In this document: positions 8,807 through 18,297 of the stretch, one piece after another
Layout of the letters: each line of letters starts with the position of its first letter
Numbering within the stretch: the first letter of the stretch is position 1
Assembly: GCA_007693945.1 (NCBI GenBank)
Contig: RECP01000054.1
Coordinates: 1 to 55,763 of the forward strand
Direction: 5' to 3'
Source of the DNA: Spirochaetaceae bacterium
Lineage (GTDB): Bacteria > Spirochaetota > Spirochaetia > DSM-27196 > PWMO01
DNA length: 55,763 nt
Notes under the pieces: model-generated
The model's input: the letters and a program-made list of their open reading frames with translations, nothing else
Told to the model about the DNA's origin: nothing
The model's database searches: none
Made by a program: the position numbers and the translations under genes

Positions 8807-8908
8807 GCCGAACCGTCGTGCTTCCAGCAATTCGCATTCTGACCGCACGGAGTCGGTTGGCGTAGCATGCCTGCGGAGCCGCTCCGAGGGTCACTCTCGA
8901 GGCGGGTG

Positions 8909-8938
8909 TTGCCTCGCTTACCGTCTGTTTGCTACACT
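8909..8938 (+). promoter_or_regulatory. Candidate promoter for the LCP gene
   Basis: TTGCCT (8909-8914), an 18-bp spacer and TACACT (8933-8938), which would leave a leader of about 15-17 nt before the ATG at 8961. No Shine-Dalgarno is visible. A second candidate -10, TGTAGT at 8946-8951, lies 9 nt before the ATG but lacks a -35. Confidence 0.35.
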
Positions 8939-8960
8939 TGCGCATTGTAGTCAGACTGGT

Positions 8961-11009
8961 ATGAAAAAAAGAGACACCCTTCTGCGGTCTTTAACGCTTG
9001 GGCTGCTCGTGATTCTGACGCTGGCAAGCGTCGCGCGCGAGTTGCGCTTCGCGCAGTTGCAGCGGCGGCACGACGAACTGCAGACCAGAATCGTGGACCA
9101 GATTCGTGCGACTGCCGACGTCGTGGAAGCGCTGCAAAACACCCTGGCCGGCGGGGGCATCTCTGCGCTGCGCGAGCCCGAACGACGCGGCGGCCCTGAT
9201 TCGGCGGAGGCACTGCCGGACGAAGCCTTTTCGCCCCGCGATCCAATTGCGTTCTTTCGTGCCGTTGATGTGCTGATCGGCGCCGAGAAGCGCCGCCAAC
9301 AAGCTGCGCACCGTGAGGCGCTGCTGGAAGACCCGCGCTTCATGCAGACGCTGGCAACCACCGGCCTGGAGGTGGAACAGTCGGAGGAGAACCGGATCGT
9401 GCTGGCACGCGGCAATCGGCGCTTCTTCTCGATTACGCTGGATCCGGAAAGTATCGAGATAAGCACGGTCCACGGTCAGAGCATTCGGGAGCCGCAGTTT
9501 GGGCCGGTTTCGGCAGCGTTCCTGACAACCGAGGCGGGGACGATCGAGCGCCACATGCGCCGCATCGAGCCCAGAATTGACTACCTGCGCTCTGCGTCCG
9601 AGCGGCGTGACGTGCGCACGATCGTGGAACAGCGCAACATCAGGGTATCACACGAAGGCAACAATCAGTCCCGTGAGACCGTGCGCTTCAGCTCGGCCGA
9701 TCTGACGCAGACGGTTGAGCTGAGCCTTGACCTGCAGAGCGGGCAGTTATCGATCAACCGCCGCGCGACCGGCGATACCGAGGAAGCCCACGAAATCCTG
9801 CTACATGCGCTGCAGCAGATAACGGCAATCTCCGACGAAGAGGTGGTCATCCATCGCAGTCGCCGTGAACTCGAGCAGATGATTGGCGACAACGGGTTCC
9901 AGTCGCTGCTGGCCGCACGCGGTCTGCGTATTCACGAGTCGGTACGCGAGGCGCCACACTTCATCTACTTCGATATCTACCGCGGTTCGCAAGACCACGT
10001 AGGGGCATTCGGCATTCAGCGTACCACCGGAGACATCTGGATCATGGATCAGGGCGACGTGCCTATCATGTCGCTGCGGCGGCTTTCAGGGGGTGTCTCG
10101 GCAACCTCAGACGAGTTACGCATCCCCGCCTCGCTGACAACCGATTTCCAACCGGTGGAGCGGTCGGGACTGACGGTACTGCTGCTGGGCGCCAACGAGG
10201 GCGTCGCCGACAGCATAATGCTGGCGCATGTGGACCCGTCGCAGCACCGGATACACTTCTTCAGCATACCGCGTGATCTGTTCTACCGCGGCGCACGCAT
10301 CAACAGTATCCACCAGCGCTTCGGCACCGGTCGTATGGCAACCGAGATCGGCCGCATCACCGGTCTGACGGTCGACCATTACGTCAAGGTCGACATGTAC
10401 GCCTTCATCGACGTGATCAACATTCTGGGCGGCGTCACGGTAACGATGGAGGAGGAACTGGTCGACCCGACGTACCGCGTTCGGGAGAACGGCGTCTGGG
10501 GAACACTCTACTATCCACCGGGCCGGCACCACCTCGACGGGGTGGCCGCACTGAGGATCGCCCGATCACGCTTCACGACAACCGATTTCGGTCGCGCACG
10601 TCGACAACAGGACATTGTCGACGCCATGCGGGCCAAGGTGGCCGCGCTTGGACTGCGCGATGTCGCAACGCTGTATGCGCTGGTCAATCGCGTCATGAGC
10701 TATGTCGAGACCGACCTCTCGGCGGTCGATATCGTGCGGTACGTTCAGCAGTACGCCCGCTACCGCAACACCTCGCACCACGTCCTGAGCACCGACAACG
10801 TGCTGTTTGCAACCTACTCAGGGCTGCACTACAGCGGCAAGACCGAAGATGAAGTTGACGCCGACTTCGATCTCGGAGCGTGGATTCTGCTGCCGCACGA
10901 GGAGAACTGGGATCTCATCGCATGGTTTGTCGAGCGGGCAATCGAAGACGGCTCGGTCGATCTGGAGAAGCACCTCAGTGTCGGCCATGTCTCCTCGCTG
11001 GCGTACTGA
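8961..11009 (+). CDS. LytR-CpsA-Psr (LCP) family protein with large ectodomain
   Basis: A 682-residue protein. A short basic N-terminus (MKKRD) and one hydrophobic segment (about 8-25) form a signal anchor. A long extracytoplasmic region of about 370 residues of unknown fold, rich in charged, probably helical sequence, comes next. The LCP domain runs from about 400 to 590: LTVLLLGAN, then SIPRDLFYR with the conserved Arg, then RINSIHQRFG, and DFGRARRQQ with the two arginines that bind the polyprenyl pyrophosphate. Known LCP enzymes transfer lipid-linked glycopolymers to cell-wall or other acceptors outside the membrane. Most LCP proteins have 300-450 residues, so this one is unusually large. 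I chose the ATG at 8961 because upstream in-frame sequence is not protein-like and overlaps folB's promoter. Confidence 0.8.
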   Translation: MKKRDTLLRSLTLGLLVILTLASVARELRFAQLQRRHDELQTRIVDQIRATADVVEALQNTLAGGGISALREPERRGGPDSAEALPDEAFSPRDPIAFFRAVDVLIGAEKRRQQAAHREALLEDPRFMQTLATTGLEVEQSEENRIVLARGNRRFFSITLDPESIEISTVHGQSIREPQFGPVSAAFLTTEAGTIERHMRRIEPRIDYLRSASERRDVRTIVEQRNIRVSHEGNNQSRETVRFSSADLTQTVELSLDLQSGQLSINRRATGDTEEAHEILLHALQQITAISDEEVVIHRSRRELEQMIGDNGFQSLLAARGLRIHESVREAPHFIYFDIYRGSQDHVGAFGIQRTTGDIWIMDQGDVPIMSLRRLSGGVSATSDELRIPASLTTDFQPVERSGLTVLLLGANEGVADSIMLAHVDPSQHRIHFFSIPRDLFYRGARINSIHQRFGTGRMATEIGRITGLTVDHYVKVDMYAFIDVINILGGVTVTMEEELVDPTYRVRENGVWGTLYYPPGRHHLDGVAALRIARSRFTTTDFGRARRQQDIVDAMRAKVAALGLRDVATLYALVNRVMSYVETDLSAVDIVRYVQQYARYRNTSHHVLSTDNVLFATYSGLHYSGKTEDEVDADFDLGAWILLPHEENWDLIAWFVERAIEDGSVDLEKHLSVGHVSSLAY

Positions 11010-11050
11010 GAACCGCCGCGCCGGCAGGCATCATCGGAAGCTGTTCGACC

Positions 11051-12166
11051 TCAATCGATAAAGACGATTTCCTCGGGTCGCGCCACAATCTCCTTCCTGC
11101 CGGGACCGAGCAGCGAGGCGACCTGCGAGGAGTGGCGCCCCATCACCGAAACCAGATCTCCGCTCGCCAGACTGGTGATCAGCCTGGCACGTACCTTCGA
11201 GCTGTCAGCGACAGCCAGCTCGACTATCGCTCCGGCAGCAAACGTACCATCGACGTGGACCACGCCGGTCGGCAGCAGGCTGTTGCGCCGGCGGATTGCC
11301 GCAAACGCTCCGGCATCCACTACCACCCGGCCCGCGGGCGCCGAATTGAGAATCCAGCGTTCGCGGTTGGACAGCCGGTCGCGGGCCAGGAACAGCGTAC
11401 CGATTTCTTCGCCCGCCAGCACTCGCGCGACCACAGCGTTCTCGCGTCCGTGAGCCAGGACCACCCGGCAACCGGCGCGTTCGGCAATCGCTACGGCCTT
11501 CAGCTTGGTGCGCATGCCCCCGGTGGCAAAGCTGCTGCCCGCTCCGCCCGCCGAGGAGAGCACATCGTCGGTCAGAGCGCTTACGGTGCGCAGCGGCCGT
11601 GCTTCGCTGTTAAGGCGCGGGTCGCCGGTATAAAGCGCGTCAATGTCACTGAGCATAATCAGCAGGTCGGCGTCCACCTTGCTTGCCACCAGCGCGCTCA
11701 ACTGGTCGTTATCGCCGAAGGCCGAGCCAATTTCAGCCGTTGAAACGCTGTCGTTTTCGTTCATGATGGGCAGCACACCAATACCCAGAAGAGTCTCGAC
11801 CGCGTTGCGCAGATTCAGATAGCTGCGACGGTTGTTGAGCACCTCGCGAGTCAGCAGTACCTGGGCAACACTCACCCCGTGAGCGGCGAAGGCTGACCGA
11901 TAGGTGTTCATCAGAAGCGGCTGACCGACCGCGGCGCAAGCCTGGCGCATCGACACCTGGCGGATTGGCGGCGCAACCCCTATTTCGCGTGCTCCCATCC
12001 CGATGGCGCCCGACGTCACAACCAGCAACTGCCGCTGGGCGCTGCGGATCGACGCGATATCCGCGGCTACGGCCTCGACAAACTGCGAATCCAGCCGCTC
12101 GTTGCGCGTCAGCACGTTTGTTCCGATCTTGACGACTATCCGGCGACAGTTCGAGAAATCGCGCAC
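11051..12166 (-). CDS. proB: Glutamate 5-kinase
   Basis: A 371-residue ProB. The amino-acid-kinase domain has VVKIGTNVLT near the start, VTSGAIGMGAREIG, and the glutamate-binding NENDSVSTAEIGSAFGDNDQLSA. A C-terminal PUA domain starts around residue 275. It phosphorylates glutamate in the first step of proline synthesis. The GTG at 12166 is preferred, with GAGGGG about 10 nt upstream; an in-frame TTG at 12175 sits too close to that site. It lies 30 nt after proA, as last gene of the operon DAHP synthase-proA-proB, and is convergent with the LCP gene. Confidence 0.9.
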   Translation of the reverse strand: MRDFSNCRRIVVKIGTNVLTRNERLDSQFVEAVAADIASIRSAQRQLLVVTSGAIGMGAREIGVAPPIRQVSMRQACAAVGQPLLMNTYRSAFAAHGVSVAQVLLTREVLNNRRSYLNLRNAVETLLGIGVLPIMNENDSVSTAEIGSAFGDNDQLSALVASKVDADLLIMLSDIDALYTGDPRLNSEARPLRTVSALTDDVLSSAGGAGSSFATGGMRTKLKAVAIAERAGCRVVLAHGRENAVVARVLAGEEIGTLFLARDRLSNRERWILNSAPAGRVVVDAGAFAAIRRRNSLLPTGVVHVDGTFAAGAIVELAVADSSKVRARLITSLASGDLVSVMGRHSSQVASLLGPGRKEIVARPEEIVFID

Positions 12167-12196
12167 TCCGGTCAACCCCCTCAGTTCGGCTCCCGA

Positions 12197-13477
12197 CTAC
12201 CGCAACCGGCGATGGGTAAAGCCGCGGGCGTCGGGTCCGGTGTAGTCGGCCACTACCTGGCCGTTCCCGTACAGCCGCCACTGGTAGATGACCAGGCCGT
12301 CGAGCCCGACCGGTCCACGGGCGTGAATCTTGCCGGTAGCGATTCCGACCTCGGCCCCGAGGCCGTAGCGGTATCCGTCGGCAAAGCGGGTACTGCAGTT
12401 CCACATGACGTTGGCTGAATCGACCCGTGCCATGAACCGCTCCGCATCAGCGCGATCCGCGGTCACTATGGCATCGGTATGATGCGAACCAAAGCGGTTG
12501 ATATGCGTCACCGCCTCATCGAAACCGTCAACCACCTTGACCGCCAGTACCAGGTCAAGGTACTCGGCGGTCCAGTCGGATTGCTGCGCCGGTTGGGCAC
12601 GCGCAACGATCGCGCAGGTGCGTTCACAGCCGCGCAGCACGACCTCCGGGACGGCCGCGGCCAGCTGCGGCAGAAACGCCTCTGCGACATCCGCATGCAC
12701 CAGCAGCGTCTCGGCAGCGTTGCACACCGCGACGTACTGCGTCTTGGAATCTCTGGCAATCGCAACCGCCTGCTGCAGGTCCGCACTGCGATCGATGTAT
12801 ACGTGGCAAACTCCGTCGGCGTGACCGAGGACCGGAATTGAGGTATTGTCCATGATGAAGCGCACGAACTCGTTCGATCCTCGCGGTATGATCAGGTCGA
12901 TCGAGTCAGGCAGCGCGAGCATCGCGCGCACGTCGTCACGGCTCTCGAGCAGCGCGATCCAGCCCTCAGGCATGCCGGCCTGCACAGTGGCCCCCACAAT
13001 GATGTCAAACAGTACGCGATTGGTCTCGGCGGCCTCGGTGCCACCCTTCAGCAGCACGGCGTTGCCGCTCTTGAGACACAGCGCGGATATCTGCACCAGG
13101 GCGTCGGGCCGCGACTCAAACACCATACCGATGACACCCAGCGGAACGGTCACCTGCAACAGTTCCAGCTTCTCATCCAGCTCCCGTGCCGACAAGGTTC
13201 GCCCCGTGGGGTCTTCGAGCGCGGCGACGCTCTCTACGCCGACCGCACTCTGCTCGATCTTGTTGCCCGAGAACGCAAGCCGCTTGACCAGCGGTTCCGC
13301 GACCCCCTGCTCGCGAGCACGTTGGAGATCGCGCATGTTGGCGGCATCTACTTCCGCCGACCGTGTACGCAGCGCGGCGGCCATGGACGCAAGCGAACGG
13401 TCCTTGGCTTCGCGCGGCAGCGCCGCCAACAGGAATGAGGCGTTCCTCGCCGCTCGAGCGCTATCGACAACGGTCAT
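12197..13477 (-). CDS. proA: Gamma-glutamyl phosphate reductase
   Basis: A 426-residue ProA of the aldehyde-dehydrogenase superfamily. It reduces gamma-glutamyl phosphate to glutamate semialdehyde with NADPH. Visible marks are GMVFESRPDA, LKGGTEAAETN, IIPRGSNEFVRF, the catalytic Cys252 in QYVAVCNAAETL, and the C-terminal GLDGLVIYQWRLYG. The start ATG at 13477 overlaps the DAHP synthase stop (ATGA); an in-frame start further upstream would run into that gene and is rejected. ProA and ProB act as a complex, which fits their adjacency. Confidence 0.92.
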   Translation of the reverse strand: MTVVDSARAARNASFLLAALPREAKDRSLASMAAALRTRSAEVDAANMRDLQRAREQGVAEPLVKRLAFSGNKIEQSAVGVESVAALEDPTGRTLSARELDEKLELLQVTVPLGVIGMVFESRPDALVQISALCLKSGNAVLLKGGTEAAETNRVLFDIIVGATVQAGMPEGWIALLESRDDVRAMLALPDSIDLIIPRGSNEFVRFIMDNTSIPVLGHADGVCHVYIDRSADLQQAVAIARDSKTQYVAVCNAAETLLVHADVAEAFLPQLAAAVPEVVLRGCERTCAIVARAQPAQQSDWTAEYLDLVLAVKVVDGFDEAVTHINRFGSHHTDAIVTADRADAERFMARVDSANVMWNCSTRFADGYRYGLGAEVGIATGKIHARGPVGLDGLVIYQWRLYGNGQVVADYTGPDARGFTHRRLR

Positions 13478-14550
13478 AACTGCATCCCCGTTTTCAACTG
13501 CTGCCGCACCCAGCGCAGCAGCTCTGCGGTCTCTTCCCAGCCGATGCACGCATCGGTGATCGAAACTCCGTACTGCAGGTGCGCCGGATCGGTGGAAATC
13601 TCCTGGAACCCCGGGTTGATATTGCTTTCAAGCATAAAACCGGCGATCTCGCGGCGCCCCTCGAGCCTCTGCCGCACAACCGAGCGCAGAACCTTGTGCT
13701 GGCGAGTATGGTCCTTGCGCGAATTACCGTGGCTACAATCGATGACTACCGCCGGCTCGATTCCGGCGGCAACCATACGCTCACACGCCTCTTCGACGTC
13801 CTCCTCGTGATAGTTCGGACCGTTGCGGCCGCCGCGCAGTATGGCGTGACCGGCGGGATTGCCGGTCGTGCTGACCACACAGGTTCTCCCGCCCTGATCG
13901 ATCCCAATGAAGCTATGCGGTGACAACGACGATGAAAGCGCATTGACGGCGGTCTCAATCGAGCCGTCGGTGCCGTTCTTGTACCCCACCGGCATCGACA
14001 GACCGCTGGCCATCTCGCGGTGGGTCTGGGACTCAGTGGTACGGGCGCCAATCGACGCCCACGACACCAGATCATCAATATACTGCGGCACAATCGGGTC
14101 GAGCATCTCGGAGCCGACCGGCAATCCCATGGCGGTAATCTCACTCATAATTGATCGCGCACGGCTCAACCCCGTCTGAATGTCGTACGAGCCGTCCATG
14201 TCGGGATCCAGGATCAGGCCGCGCCAACCGAGCCGCGTGCGAGGTTTCTCAAAGTAGACGCGCATAACCACAAAGACCGCGTCCTCGACCTCGTGGCGCA
14301 CCCGTGACAGACGCTCAGCATAGTCGAGTGCGGCCGCACGATCGTGGATCGAACACGGGCCGACGATAGCCAGCATCCGTGTATCGCGCTTCTTGAGTAT
14401 GGCCTCGATAACCGTACGCGCACCCGTTACGGTCTGCAGCGAACCTGCGGACACCGGAACCCGGGCCTTCAGATCGGCCGGAGCGATGAGCGGCGTAAAC
14501 GATGAGATATGGAGATCACTGGTGCGCATCGAAGCGGGCTCGGTCTGCAT
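13474..14550 (-). CDS. aroF: 3-deoxy-7-phosphoheptulonate (DAHP) synthase, class I
   Basis: A 358-residue AroF/G/H-type DAHP synthase, first enzyme of the shikimate pathway (PEP plus erythrose-4-phosphate). Hallmarks are AIVGPCSIHD, MRVYFEKPRT, GWRGLILDPDMDGS, GARTTESQTHRE, VGYKNGTDGS, RGGRNGPNY and DCSHGNSRKDH with metal ligands. Which of the AroF/G/H feedback types it is cannot be told from sequence alone. The gene heads an operon with proA and proB, an unusual pairing. The ATG at 14550 lies 8 nt after a TATAGT box and has no Shine-Dalgarno. Confidence 0.9.
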   Translation of the reverse strand: MQTEPASMRTSDLHISSFTPLIAPADLKARVPVSAGSLQTVTGARTVIEAILKKRDTRMLAIVGPCSIHDRAAALDYAERLSRVRHEVEDAVFVVMRVYFEKPRTRLGWRGLILDPDMDGSYDIQTGLSRARSIMSEITAMGLPVGSEMLDPIVPQYIDDLVSWASIGARTTESQTHREMASGLSMPVGYKNGTDGSIETAVNALSSSLSPHSFIGIDQGGRTCVVSTTGNPAGHAILRGGRNGPNYHEEDVEEACERMVAAGIEPAVVIDCSHGNSRKDHTRQHKVLRSVVRQRLEGRREIAGFMLESNINPGFQEISTDPAHLQYGVSITDACIGWEETAELLRWVRQQLKTGMQL

Positions 14551-14558
14551 GATGATTC

Positions 14559-14588
14559 ACTATAGCGGAAACCGGTTTTCAGCTGCAA
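14559..14588 (-). promoter_or_regulatory. Promoter of the DAHP synthase-proA-proB operon
   Basis: Minus strand: TATAGT (14559-14564) ends 8 nt before the ATG at 14550; a weak TTGCAG (14583-14588) sits 18 bp upstream. The position predicts a transcript starting at or within a base or two of the start codon. Confidence 0.45.
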
Positions 14589-14609
14589 CACCGCAGGGAT
14601 CCGGCAGGG

Positions 14610-14960
14610 CTAGGGCGCGGTCGCCAGCCGCAGCCATCCATCAGGATCATGTCCGACCGTGGCGTCGGACCCGCGGCGTACCACCGGAGTCCGTATCAGC
14701 GCCGGTTGCCGGGCCAGCTCCTCCAGCGGGTCATACTCCATCCATTGCATGGCACGCTGACGGTACTCTGCAGATTGGCTATCGATCAGCGCATCAGTCT
14801 CAATCGTGCGCAGCACCGATTTCAACTCGCCGGGGCTCATCGGCTTGATCTGCAGATCCACGAACTGGTAACTGATACCGCGATCGCGGAAGAAACGCTC
14901 GGCCTTCTGCGTGTCACGACACTTCTTGCGCCCGAAGATCTGAATGCCGCTTGTCCCCAT
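14610..14960 (-). CDS. ArsC/Spx-family thioredoxin-fold protein
   Basis: A 116-residue protein of the ArsC/Spx/YffB fold. IQIFGRKKCRDTQKAERFF at residues 6-24 carries the single N-terminal Cys of the family, and LIRTPVVRRG is the conserved cis-Pro segment. The CxxC of Spx is not present (KKCRDTQ has one Cys). True arsenate reductases need three conserved arginines, of which only some can be matched, so an arsenate role is doubtful; a YffB-like or glutathione-linked redox role is possible. It has its own promoter and a leaderless-type start. Confidence 0.75.
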   Translation of the reverse strand: MGTSGIQIFGRKKCRDTQKAERFFRDRGISYQFVDLQIKPMSPGELKSVLRTIETDALIDSQSAEYRQRAMQWMEYDPLEELARQPALIRTPVVRRGSDATVGHDPDGWLRLATAP

Positions 14961-14968
14961 ACAGATAG

Positions 14969-14997
14969 AGTCTACCGGCGGCGGCAGGCGCTGTCAA
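14969..14997 (-). promoter_or_regulatory. Promoter of the ArsC/Spx-like gene, leaderless configuration
   Basis: Minus strand: TTGACA (14992-14997), exactly 17 bp, TAGACT (14969-14974), then 8 nt to the ATG at 14960. This is one of the clearest promoters in the window and leaves no room for a ribosome-binding site. Confidence 0.65.
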
Positions 14998-15073
14998 AGG
15001 TCGCCGGACTGAAGATACCGGGAATCTCCGCTTACTTTACTTCGCGCTGCAATTGTGATACGCATGGGATACT

Positions 15074-16486
15074 ATGTGTCAGACCACGGATCACAAGACG
15101 GTGCGGCGTGTGCGCGACCTGTTGACGCTGTCGGCCGAGAGCCAGACGGTAACCGCGCGCGGCTGGGTGCGCACCAAACGCGATTCCAAGCACCTGGTGT
15201 TCTTTGAACTCAACGACGGCTCGTGCCTTTCAAACGTGCAGGTGGTGTTTGAGAATCCGACCCCCGAAGCAGCCGCCGACTTGGCGCGGGTACAGACCGG
15301 CGCCAGCGTTGTAGTAAGCGGCACGCTGGAACCGTCGCCGGCCAGAGGCCAGAAAACCGAGATCCACGGCACCGCCTTGACCGTGGTCGGTGAGGCTCCG
15401 GCCGACGTATATCCACTGCAGAAGAAACGCCATTCCTTCGAGTACCTGCGCGAGATCGCTCACTTGCGCCCGCGCACCAACACGTTCGGTGCCATTGCAC
15501 GGGTTCGCAATCAGCTTAGTTTTGCAATCCACCGTTTCTTCCAGGAGCGGAATTTTCTGTACGTCCACACACCGATCATTACCGCCAGTGATGCAGAAGG
15601 AGCCGGTGAGATGTTTCGCGTCACCACGCTACCGCCTGATGCTCCACCGAAGAGTGAGTTCGGCGACGTGGACTTCAGTGGGGACTTCTTCGGCAGACCG
15701 GCCTATCTGACCGTCAGCGGTCAGCTCAACGCCGAGATATACGCTTGCGCGCTCGACCGCGTCTACACATTCGGCCCCACGTTTCGAGCCGAGAATTCCA
15801 ACACTACCCGCCATCTGGCCGAGTTCTGGATGATAGAGCCCGAGGTGGCCTTCTGCGACATTCACTGCAACATGGACCTGGCGGAAGACTTCCTGCGGTA
15901 CCTGCTCTCCGATCTGCTTCAAAACTGCAGCGAAGACATGGAGTTCTTCAACCAGCGAATTCAGCCCGGTCTGCTGGATACGCTGCGGGTGGTGGTCGAC
16001 AGTGCGTTTCACCGTATCAGCTATACGCAAGCCATCGAAGCGCTCACGTCATCCGGACGGGACTTCGAGTTCCCGGTGTCGTGGGGTGCCGATCTGCAGT
16101 CGGAACACGAAAAGTTTCTCACTGAAGAGGTCTACCGGGGACCGGTGATCGTGACCGACTATCCCAGGGAGATCAAGGCCTTTTATATGAAGCTCAACGA
16201 CGACGGCAGGACGGTGCGCGCGATGGACGTACTGGTTCCGCGGCTGGGCGAGATCATCGGCGGCAGCGAGCGCGAAGCCGATCTGTCAACCCTGGAACGC
16301 CGCATCGAGGAATGCGGGCTGAACCGGGATGACTACTGGTGGTACCTGGATCTGCGCCGCTTCGGCAGCGTGCCGCACGCCGGATTCGGATTGGGGTTTG
16401 AACGTCTGGTCCAGTACGCTACCGGGATGCAGAACATCCGCGACGTGATCCCGTTTCCACGGGCGGTCAGAAGCGCCGAGTTCTAG
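15074..16486 (+). CDS. asnS: Asparaginyl-tRNA synthetase
   Basis: A 470-residue class IIb aminoacyl-tRNA synthetase. The N-terminal OB-fold anticodon-binding domain (about 20-110) contains [22 protein letters not shown]. Motif 1 surrounds [15 protein letters not shown], motif 2 is [25 protein letters not shown], and motif 3 is [15 protein letters not shown]. The [12 protein letters not shown] pattern and [10 protein letters not shown] are typical of AsnRS rather than AspRS. It charges tRNA-Asn directly in the cytosol. The region before the ATG contains GATACT adjoining the start but no convincing Shine-Dalgarno. A weak inverted repeat (16486-16511) follows the stop. Confidence 0.93.
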   Translation: MCQTTDHKTVRRVRDLLTLSAESQTVTARGWVRTKRDSKHLVFFELNDGSCLSNVQVVFENPTPEAAADLARVQTGASVVVSGTLEPSPARGQKTEIHGTALTVVGEAPADVYPLQKKRHSFEYLREIAHLRPRTNTFGAIARVRNQLSFAIHRFFQERNFLYVHTPIITASDAEGAGEMFRVTTLPPDAPPKSEFGDVDFSGDFFGRPAYLTVSGQLNAEIYACALDRVYTFGPTFRAENSNTTRHLAEFWMIEPEVAFCDIHCNMDLAEDFLRYLLSDLLQNCSEDMEFFNQRIQPGLLDTLRVVVDSAFHRISYTQAIEALTSSGRDFEFPVSWGADLQSEHEKFLTEEVYRGPVIVTDYPREIKAFYMKLNDDGRTVRAMDVLVPRLGEIIGGSEREADLSTLERRIEECGLNRDDYWWYLDLRRFGSVPHAGFGLGFERLVQYATGMQNIRDVIPFPRAVRSAEF

Positions 16487-16514
16487 CCCGGAGCAGTCAG
16501 CCGTATCGGGCGGT

Positions 16515-17747
16515 CTAATCGGCCAGTGCCCAGGACTTGACCGCGCGCGCCAGCTCGATACCGCGCTGACGAATCCGCGCAACGTCTTCTTCAGTGGGGC
16601 GGCCCTTGAATTCCACCGGTTCGAGAAACTCCCACTTCATCTTGTTGCGGGTTACGATTTCATCGAGTTCTTTCTGCGCCCCGCCGGACCATCCGTATGA
16701 GCCGAGCCGAAACGCCCTGCGGTTCACGATCTTCTTCTTGCCGATCTCATCGAGAACGGCCGCCATGGGGGGGAACATCTTGTACTCGTAGGTCGGCATC
16801 GCCAGTACCACTCCCGAGGATTGCAGCACTGAGTCGAGCACGTAACCGATATGGCTTTCCGGAATGCGGTGCACGCGTGTCTTGACCTTCTGCGATTCAA
16901 TGGCATCAATCACCGGTTGCACGGCCATCTCGGTCATCCCGTACATACTGCCCCACAGCACCGCGATCTCGGCTCGTGCCGGACCCTGGCTGTATCCCGT
17001 CAGACGGGTGTAGCTGCGGATAACCCGGCCGGGGTCGCGGCGCCATACTATCCCGTGCCCCGGGGCAATGACCTTCACATCAAGCCCCTTGACCTTTTCA
17101 ATCGCTTTCTGGGTTGCCGAGGAGAAGGACGTCACGATATTGGCGTAGTAGCGTTCCATCTCGCGCTCGAAGAACTCGATCTGTTCTTCCTGCAGCGTGT
17201 CATCGTACGGCGCATCGTTGTCAACCGCGCCAAAGGAACCAAAGGCATCGCACGGGAAGAGCGTGCCTGACTTTGTGTCGTAGGTGGCCATGGTCTCGGG
17301 CCAGTGAACGTTGGGGATCTCTTCAAACGCCAGCACTCTCCCGGCACCAAGGTCGAGCGTGTCTCCCGACTTCACCAGCTTGATATTGCCGGTGATACCA
17401 TAGAACGCTTCCAGCAACGGCCTGGCGCGCTCGCTGGTATAGATAATGAAATCCTCGCGCACGTTGCGGAACGCGTCCAGCCAGCCGGAGTGGTCGGGTT
17501 CCATATGGTTGATTATCACGTAGTCAAGGTCCCTGACATCGATCTCGAGTTCGTCCAGCTGGGCCAGAAGCGTTTCAGGCACGCCGTCCCAGGCGCACAC
17601 TCCGTCGATGATGGCGCACTTCTCACCCTTGACGATGTACGAGTTCATCGCAACACCGTTGGGCACCGGCCACATTCCCTCAAACAGGATATTGCTGACA
17701 TTCGCCGACAGGCGATAGATTCCTTCACTGACCCGGGTTGCTCTCAT
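16515..17747 (-). CDS. Flavodiiron protein (A-type flavoprotein, FprA-like)
   Basis: A 410-residue O2/NO reductase of anaerobes. The N-terminal metallo-beta-lactamase domain binds the diiron site: NHMEPDH gives His81, Glu83, Asp85 and His86, followed by NVHWPET, CDAFGSFG and APGHG ligands. The C-terminal flavodoxin domain (from about 253) has LWGSMYGMTE for FMN phosphate binding and SYGWSGGAQ. There is no rubredoxin or flavin-reductase extension, so an external electron donor is needed. The ATG at 17747 is chosen because AAGGA precedes it by 8 nt; an in-frame ATG at 17768 has no such site. Confidence 0.92.
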   Translation of the reverse strand: MRATRVSEGIYRLSANVSNILFEGMWPVPNGVAMNSYIVKGEKCAIIDGVCAWDGVPETLLAQLDELEIDVRDLDYVIINHMEPDHSGWLDAFRNVREDFIIYTSERARPLLEAFYGITGNIKLVKSGDTLDLGAGRVLAFEEIPNVHWPETMATYDTKSGTLFPCDAFGSFGAVDNDAPYDDTLQEEQIEFFEREMERYYANIVTSFSSATQKAIEKVKGLDVKVIAPGHGIVWRRDPGRVIRSYTRLTGYSQGPARAEIAVLWGSMYGMTEMAVQPVIDAIESQKVKTRVHRIPESHIGYVLDSVLQSSGVVLAMPTYEYKMFPPMAAVLDEIGKKKIVNRRAFRLGSYGWSGGAQKELDEIVTRNKMKWEFLEPVEFKGRPTEEDVARIRQRGIELARAVKSWALAD

Positions 17748-17768
17748 GGCGGTCTTCCTTGCGCGCAT

Positions 17769-17798
17769 AAGATACTACCGTTCCGCCCCGGATTTCAA
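17769..17798 (-). promoter_or_regulatory. Flavodiiron gene promoter
   Basis: Minus strand: TTGAAA (17793-17798), an 18-bp spacer, TATCTT (17769-17774). The predicted start would lie a few bases before the AAGGA Shine-Dalgarno, which supports the ATG at 17747. Confidence 0.5.
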
Positions 17799-17844
17799 CT
17801 CTGGTTAACGGCTGTGTCAGCAGTTGTGGGCGCGGCAATTGAAC

Positions 17845-18297
17845 TCACCCCTTCAGCAGACGGGTAAGGGCGCGGTCAAACGCATTGGCAAATGCAAAGA
17901 TCTCCCGCTTGCCGAATCCCCCGGTCTCAGGCGTGGCGATACCGCTCGCGCGAAGCTCGTACATATGGTCACGGATCGACAACCGCTCGCGTACATTGTC
18001 GGCTGAGTAGACATCGCCGCGATCGTTGAGCACCAGTACTCCGCGCTTTACCAGCTCGGCCGCCAGCGGAATGTCGCGCGTCACCGCCAGATCTCCGGCC
18101 TCGGCGTGGGCAATCAGATATGTATCGGCACTCTGCTCCTCGGCGGGCACCAGCACCGACAGCAGCTGGTGGCCGCCCGGCAAACGGATCCGGCGATTGG
18201 CCACGAATACCGCCGCTACACCTCGCCGGCGGGAGGCTTTGCAGATGATCTCCCGAACCCGCGCCGGACACGAGTCCGCGTCTACCCAGATACGCAT
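17845..18297 (-). CDS. YaiI/YqxD-family (DUF188) protein
   Basis: A 150-residue protein of the YaiI/YqxD family, which has a PIN-like fold. The signature MRIWVDADSCPARVREI opens the protein, and DTYLIAHAEAGDLAVTRDIPLA and VLNDRGDVYSADNVRERLSIRD are the other conserved blocks, with the Asp residues expected of a nuclease-type metal site. Biological function is unproven. The ATG at 18297 shares a base with the manA stop (TGATG); a GTG at 18300 is also possible. It is co-transcribed with manA. Confidence 0.82.
   Translation of the reverse strand: MRIWVDADSCPARVREIICKASRRRGVAAVFVANRRIRLPGGHQLLSVLVPAEEQSADTYLIAHAEAGDLAVTRDIPLAAELVKRGVLVLNDRGDVYSADNVRERLSIRDHMYELRASGIATPETGGFGKREIFAFANAFDRALTRLLKG

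Noticed and set aside
10880-11743. A 287-codon plus-strand frame crossing from the LCP gene into the convergent proB.
   Set aside because: It spans the end of one real gene and lies antisense to another; no motif, ribosome-binding site or promoter.
14610-14960. Annotation as arsenate reductase.
   Set aside because: Only the fold and one Cys are clear; the arginine set and any ars neighbours are missing, so the name was kept at family level.
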